A DNA stretch of 14,286 nt from Alkalibaculum bacchi. Its GTDB lineage: Bacteria; Bacillota; Clostridia; Eubacteriales; Alkalibacteraceae. Below the pieces are notes generated by a model that had not been told where the DNA came from, ran no database searches, and was given only the letters and a program-made list of their open reading frames with translations. The stretch's first letter is position 1; the number at the start of each line of letters is the position of its first letter. The DNA is taken from the NCBI RefSeq assembly GCF_937875145.1, contig NZ_CALNCS010000219.1:1-14286 (forward strand), in the 5' to 3' direction. Shown piece by piece: positions 12,570-14,286 of this stretch. A program made the position numbers and the translations under genes.

Positions 12570-13088
12570 ATGATGAAGACATACTTAATTATAGATGGTT
12601 ATAATATTGTTAATCAATGGGCAGATTTGAAGGAAATAGCAAAAGAAAGTTTAGAAGATGCTAGGACTAAACTCATATCAGAGATACAAAGTTATGCAAA
12701 ATTAAAGAATTATTATTTTATAATTGTGTTTGACGCCTACAATATTAATGATAGAATAAAGCAAGAAGTATTTGAAAATGGCTCTGTAATATTTACTCAG
12801 AAACATCAGACAGCAGATAGCTATATTGAAAAATTAGTCTATGATATGCCTAAAGTTTACGAGATTTACGTAGTTACTTCTGATTTTACATTGCAGAGGA
12901 TGATAATGGGAAGCGGAGCAAACCGCATCACGGCTTTGGAATTAGAAAAAGATCTTTATTTCGCAAAGAAAACATCTATGAAAAAAACAGAAGCACAATA
13001 TCATAAGGAAAGAAACCATCTCGAAAAAAGCCTAGATGTTAATATTATAAATAAATTAGATAAAATTAGACGGGGACAAGCAGAATAG
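12570..13088 (+). CDS. yacP: NYN-domain endoribonuclease, YacP/Rae1 family
   Basis: This 172-residue protein has a PIN-like NYN domain. The acidic active-site residues are visible in LIIDGYNIVNQW (near the N-terminus), FDAYN, TADSYIEKL and VVTSDFTLQRM. In Bacillus the orthologue YacP (Rae1) is a ribosome-associated nuclease that cuts mRNA in the A site during translation. The same role is inferred here. The C-terminal helix-rich tail is Lys/Arg-rich, suited to ribosome contact. The start at 12570 follows GGAAGGAA by about six bases and gives MMKTYLIIDGYN. An upstream ATG at 12510 would add 20 residues with no family similarity. sigH starts 19 bases after the stop, so the two genes are likely co-transcribed. 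This gene pair is common in Firmicutes. Confidence 0.88.
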   Translation: MMKTYLIIDGYNIVNQWADLKEIAKESLEDARTKLISEIQSYAKLKNYYFIIVFDAYNINDRIKQEVFENGSVIFTQKHQTADSYIEKLVYDMPKVYEIYVVTSDFTLQRMIMGSGANRITALELEKDLYFAKKTSMKKTEAQYHKERNHLEKSLDVNIINKLDKIRRGQAE

Positions 13089-13107
13089 CATTATAGGAGG
13101 AATATCT

Positions 13108-13764
13108 GTGAACGCAAATTTACTTCAAGTTGAAAACGTTTTATCAAACTATCCAGACGAGAAATTAGCCTTGATGTCAAGGGAAGGAGATAGAGAAGCT
13201 GAAGAATTGTTGTTCGAAAGGTATCGGAATTTTGTCAAAGTAAAAACCAGTTCGTTTTTTTTAGTAGGTGCAGATAAAGAGGATATCATCCAAGAGGGAA
13301 TGATCGGATTATTTAAAAGTATTCGAGATTTTAATCCTGAACGGTGTGTTTCTTTTAGGGCTTTCGCAGAGTTATGTATACAAAGGCAGATTATTTCAGC
13401 GGTAAAGGCATCTACAAGGCAAAAACATAATCCTTTAAATTCATCCATTTCTTTGGATATGCCTATTTATAATGAAAAGTCTCATATGTCATTAATAGAT
13501 GCTATAATCAATGAACAAGATGCGGGTCCTGAGGCGATCATCATCGGCCGTGAGCAAGCGGGGGATATTGAAGAAAAGATATATAAAGTTCTAAGTGAAC
13601 TTGAACGAACGGTACTGCTAAGTTATATTAATGGAAAGAGTTATTATGAAATTGCAAGGGATTTAGATAAACAAGTAAAATGTATTGACAATGCATTGCA
13701 AAGAGTAAAGCGAAAATTAGAAAATTATTTAAAAGAAACATTAATTGAAGACATGCATACTTAA
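13108..13764 (+). CDS. sigH: RNA polymerase sigma factor SigH (Spo0H)
   Basis: SigH directs transcription at the transition to stationary phase and at entry into sporulation (in Bacillus including spo0A, spo0F and spoIIA). The 218-residue length equals that of the Bacillus protein. Region 2 spans about 20-105, with EDIIQEGMIGLFKSIRDF (core binding and -10 recognition) and FRAFAELCIQRQIISAVK. Region 4 spans about 150-210, with a helix-turn-helix in GKSYYEIARDLDKQVKCIDNALQRVKRKL. The GTG start has TAGGAGGAA about seven bases upstream, a very strong site. It sits between yacP and the tRNA genes, the usual clostridial position before the tuf and ribosomal-protein cluster. No terminator is visible after it; the tRNA promoter begins four bases after its stop codon. 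Confidence 0.95.
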   Translation: MNANLLQVENVLSNYPDEKLALMSREGDREAEELLFERYRNFVKVKTSSFFLVGADKEDIIQEGMIGLFKSIRDFNPERCVSFRAFAELCIQRQIISAVKASTRQKHNPLNSSISLDMPIYNEKSHMSLIDAIINEQDAGPEAIIIGREQAGDIEEKIYKVLSELERTVLLSYINGKSYYEIARDLDKQVKCIDNALQRVKRKLENYLKETLIEDMHT

Positions 13765-13767
13765 TTG

Positions 13768-13799
13768 TTGACATAAAAATTTAATTTTAGTATTATAAT
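13768..13799 (+). promoter_or_regulatory. sigma-A promoter of the tRNA genes
   Basis: TTGACA (13768-13773), a 17-base spacer and TATTAT (13791-13796, 5 of 6), overlapped by TATAAT (13794-13799). It starts just after the sigH stop codon and is followed within about ten bases by tRNA-Tyr. Confidence 0.65.
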
Positions 13800-13807
13800 T
13801 TACATGT

Positions 13808-13892
13808 GGTGGGGTTCCCGAGTGGCCAAAGGGAACAGACTGTAAATCTGTCGGCTCAGCCTTCGATGGTTCGAATCCATCTCCCACCACCA
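13808..13892 (+). tRNA. tRNA-Tyr (anticodon GTA)
   Basis: Class II tRNA of 85 nt with CCA encoded. The acceptor GGTGGGG pairs with TCCCACC (one G-T pair), discriminator A. The anticodon stem is ACAGA/TCTGT with GTA at 13842-13844. The long variable arm is typical of bacterial tRNA-Tyr. The T arm is GATGG-TTCGAAT-CCATC. Confidence 0.97.
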
Positions 13893-13906
13893 GTTAAATA
13901 ATAAAA

Positions 13907-14007
13907 AATGAATAATGGATGGATAATAATGTGTTATGATTGCTTTTGTTGACAGAATGTCCTCTTTAAGCAATGAGTTATTTTATATTCACTATTAATT
14001 ATTCATT
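13907..14007 (+). repeat. nested palindromic element between the two tRNA genes
   Basis: The outer arms AATGAATAAT (13907-13916) and ATTATTCATT (13998-14007) are exact reverse complements. A middle stem is ATTGCTT (13939-13945) with AAGCAAT (13968-13974), and an inner stem is GACA (13951-13954) with TGTC (13958-13961). The roughly 100-bp nested symmetry fills nearly the whole spacer. Confidence 0.45.
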
Positions 14008-14015
14008 AAATACGT

Positions 14016-14091
14016 GCCCATGTAGCTCAGTAGGTAGAGCACCACCATGGTAAGGTGGGGGTCGTCGGTTCGATTCCGGCCATGGGCTCCA
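14016..14091 (+). tRNA. tRNA-Thr (anticodon GGT)
   Basis: 76 nt with CCA encoded. The acceptor GCCCATG pairs with CATGGGC, discriminator T. The D arm is GCTCAGTAGGTAGAGC. The anticodon stem is CCACC/GGTGG with loop ATGGTAA and GGT at 14049-14051. The T arm is CCGG-based with TTCGATT. Confidence 0.97.
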
Positions 14092-14096
14092 GTATA

Positions 14097-14223
14097 GTTC
14101 TAAGTTGTAAGTTGTACGTTCTATGTAAAACCATTTTATCGACATCAGAGGATTTAAATTTTTTTATTGTTGTAGATTTGTTAATTAATTAGAACTTAGA
14201 ACTTAAAACTTAGAACTTAAAAC
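14097..14223 (+). repeat. inverted arrays of 7-bp repeats in the tuf leader
   Basis: The left array has four heptads (14097-14124): GTTCTAA, GTTGTAA, GTTGTAC, GTTCTAT. The right array has five heptads (14189-14223): TTAGAAC, TTAGAAC, TTAAAAC, TTAGAAC, TTAAAAC. TTAGAAC is the reverse complement of GTTCTAA, so the arrays form one long imperfect hairpin across 64 bases that include a T-run. It lies 22 bases before the tuf start codon. Confidence 0.75.
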
Positions 14224-14245
14224 TGTTATTAAGGAGGAATAAAAA

Positions 14246-14286
14246 ATGGGAAAAGCTAAATACGAGAGAAGTAAACCTCACGTAAA
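14246..14286 (+). CDS. tuf: elongation factor Tu (5' end only)
   Basis: Only 13 complete codons are in the window. They read MGKAKYERSKPHV, the standard N-terminus of bacterial EF-Tu, the GTPase that brings aminoacyl-tRNA to the ribosome. The ribosome binding site AAGGAGGA precedes the ATG by about eight bases. Its place after sigH and tRNA genes fits the clostridial tuf-rpmG-secE-nusG region. It continues past the right edge. Confidence 0.92.
   Translation, partial: MGKAKYERSKPHV

Overview
The window is AT-rich and comes from a spore-forming member of the Clostridia (Firmicutes). The evidence is the sporulation genes spoIIR and sigH, strong AGGAGG ribosome binding sites, TTG and GTG starts, flavin-dependent ThyX, and the order thyX-rlmB-yacP-sigH-tRNAs-tuf, which is familiar from clostridial genomes. 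The general look is Alkaliphilus/Clostridium-like, but the species cannot be named from the sequence alone.

Layout. 1-400: 3' end of a GntR/FCD-type transcription regulator with a terminator. 508-979 (minus strand): lspA, ending in a two-way terminator. 1125-2336: AI-2E/PerM-type membrane protein, divergent from lspA. 2415-3650: tyrS. 3758-4999: hisS. 5000-5316: gene-free spacer with overlapping inverted repeats. 5317-6444: RlmL/YpsC-type rRNA methyltransferase. 6445-6707: spacer with three hairpins, the last running into the start of the next gene. 6708-7772: membrane-anchored DUF4474-type protein. 7773-8095: spacer with a long imperfect inverted repeat and a likely forespore sigma-factor promoter. 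8096-9001: spoIIR with a long charged insert. 9211-10524: orphan AgrC-like GHKL histidine kinase. 10525-10804: a strongly structured RNA leader with a 37-nt duplication. 10805-13764: thyX, rlmB, yacP (rae1) and sigH. 13808-14091: tRNA-Tyr(GTA) and tRNA-Thr(GGT). 14246 to the end: first 13 codons of tuf.

How the genes fit together. Most are translation housekeeping: two aminoacyl-tRNA synthetases, two rRNA methyltransferases, the Rae1-type nuclease, tRNAs and EF-Tu. Mixed in are sporulation control (SigH for entry, SpoIIR for forespore-to-mother-cell signalling), cell envelope functions (LspA, the AI-2E family protein, the DUF4474 protein) and thymidylate synthesis (ThyX).

The most notable feature is the 280-bp leader of thyX. 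An extended -10 promoter is followed by an RNA that can fold as a three-way junction. The 5' strand of that fold is repeated (37 of 37 nt) just before thyX, so the two copies can compete for the same complementary segments. In the second pairing a U-tract follows the stem, as in an attenuator. I do not recognise it as a known riboswitch class. Several other spacers carry inverted-repeat elements, including 7-bp iterations before tuf, which suggests small interspersed repeats.
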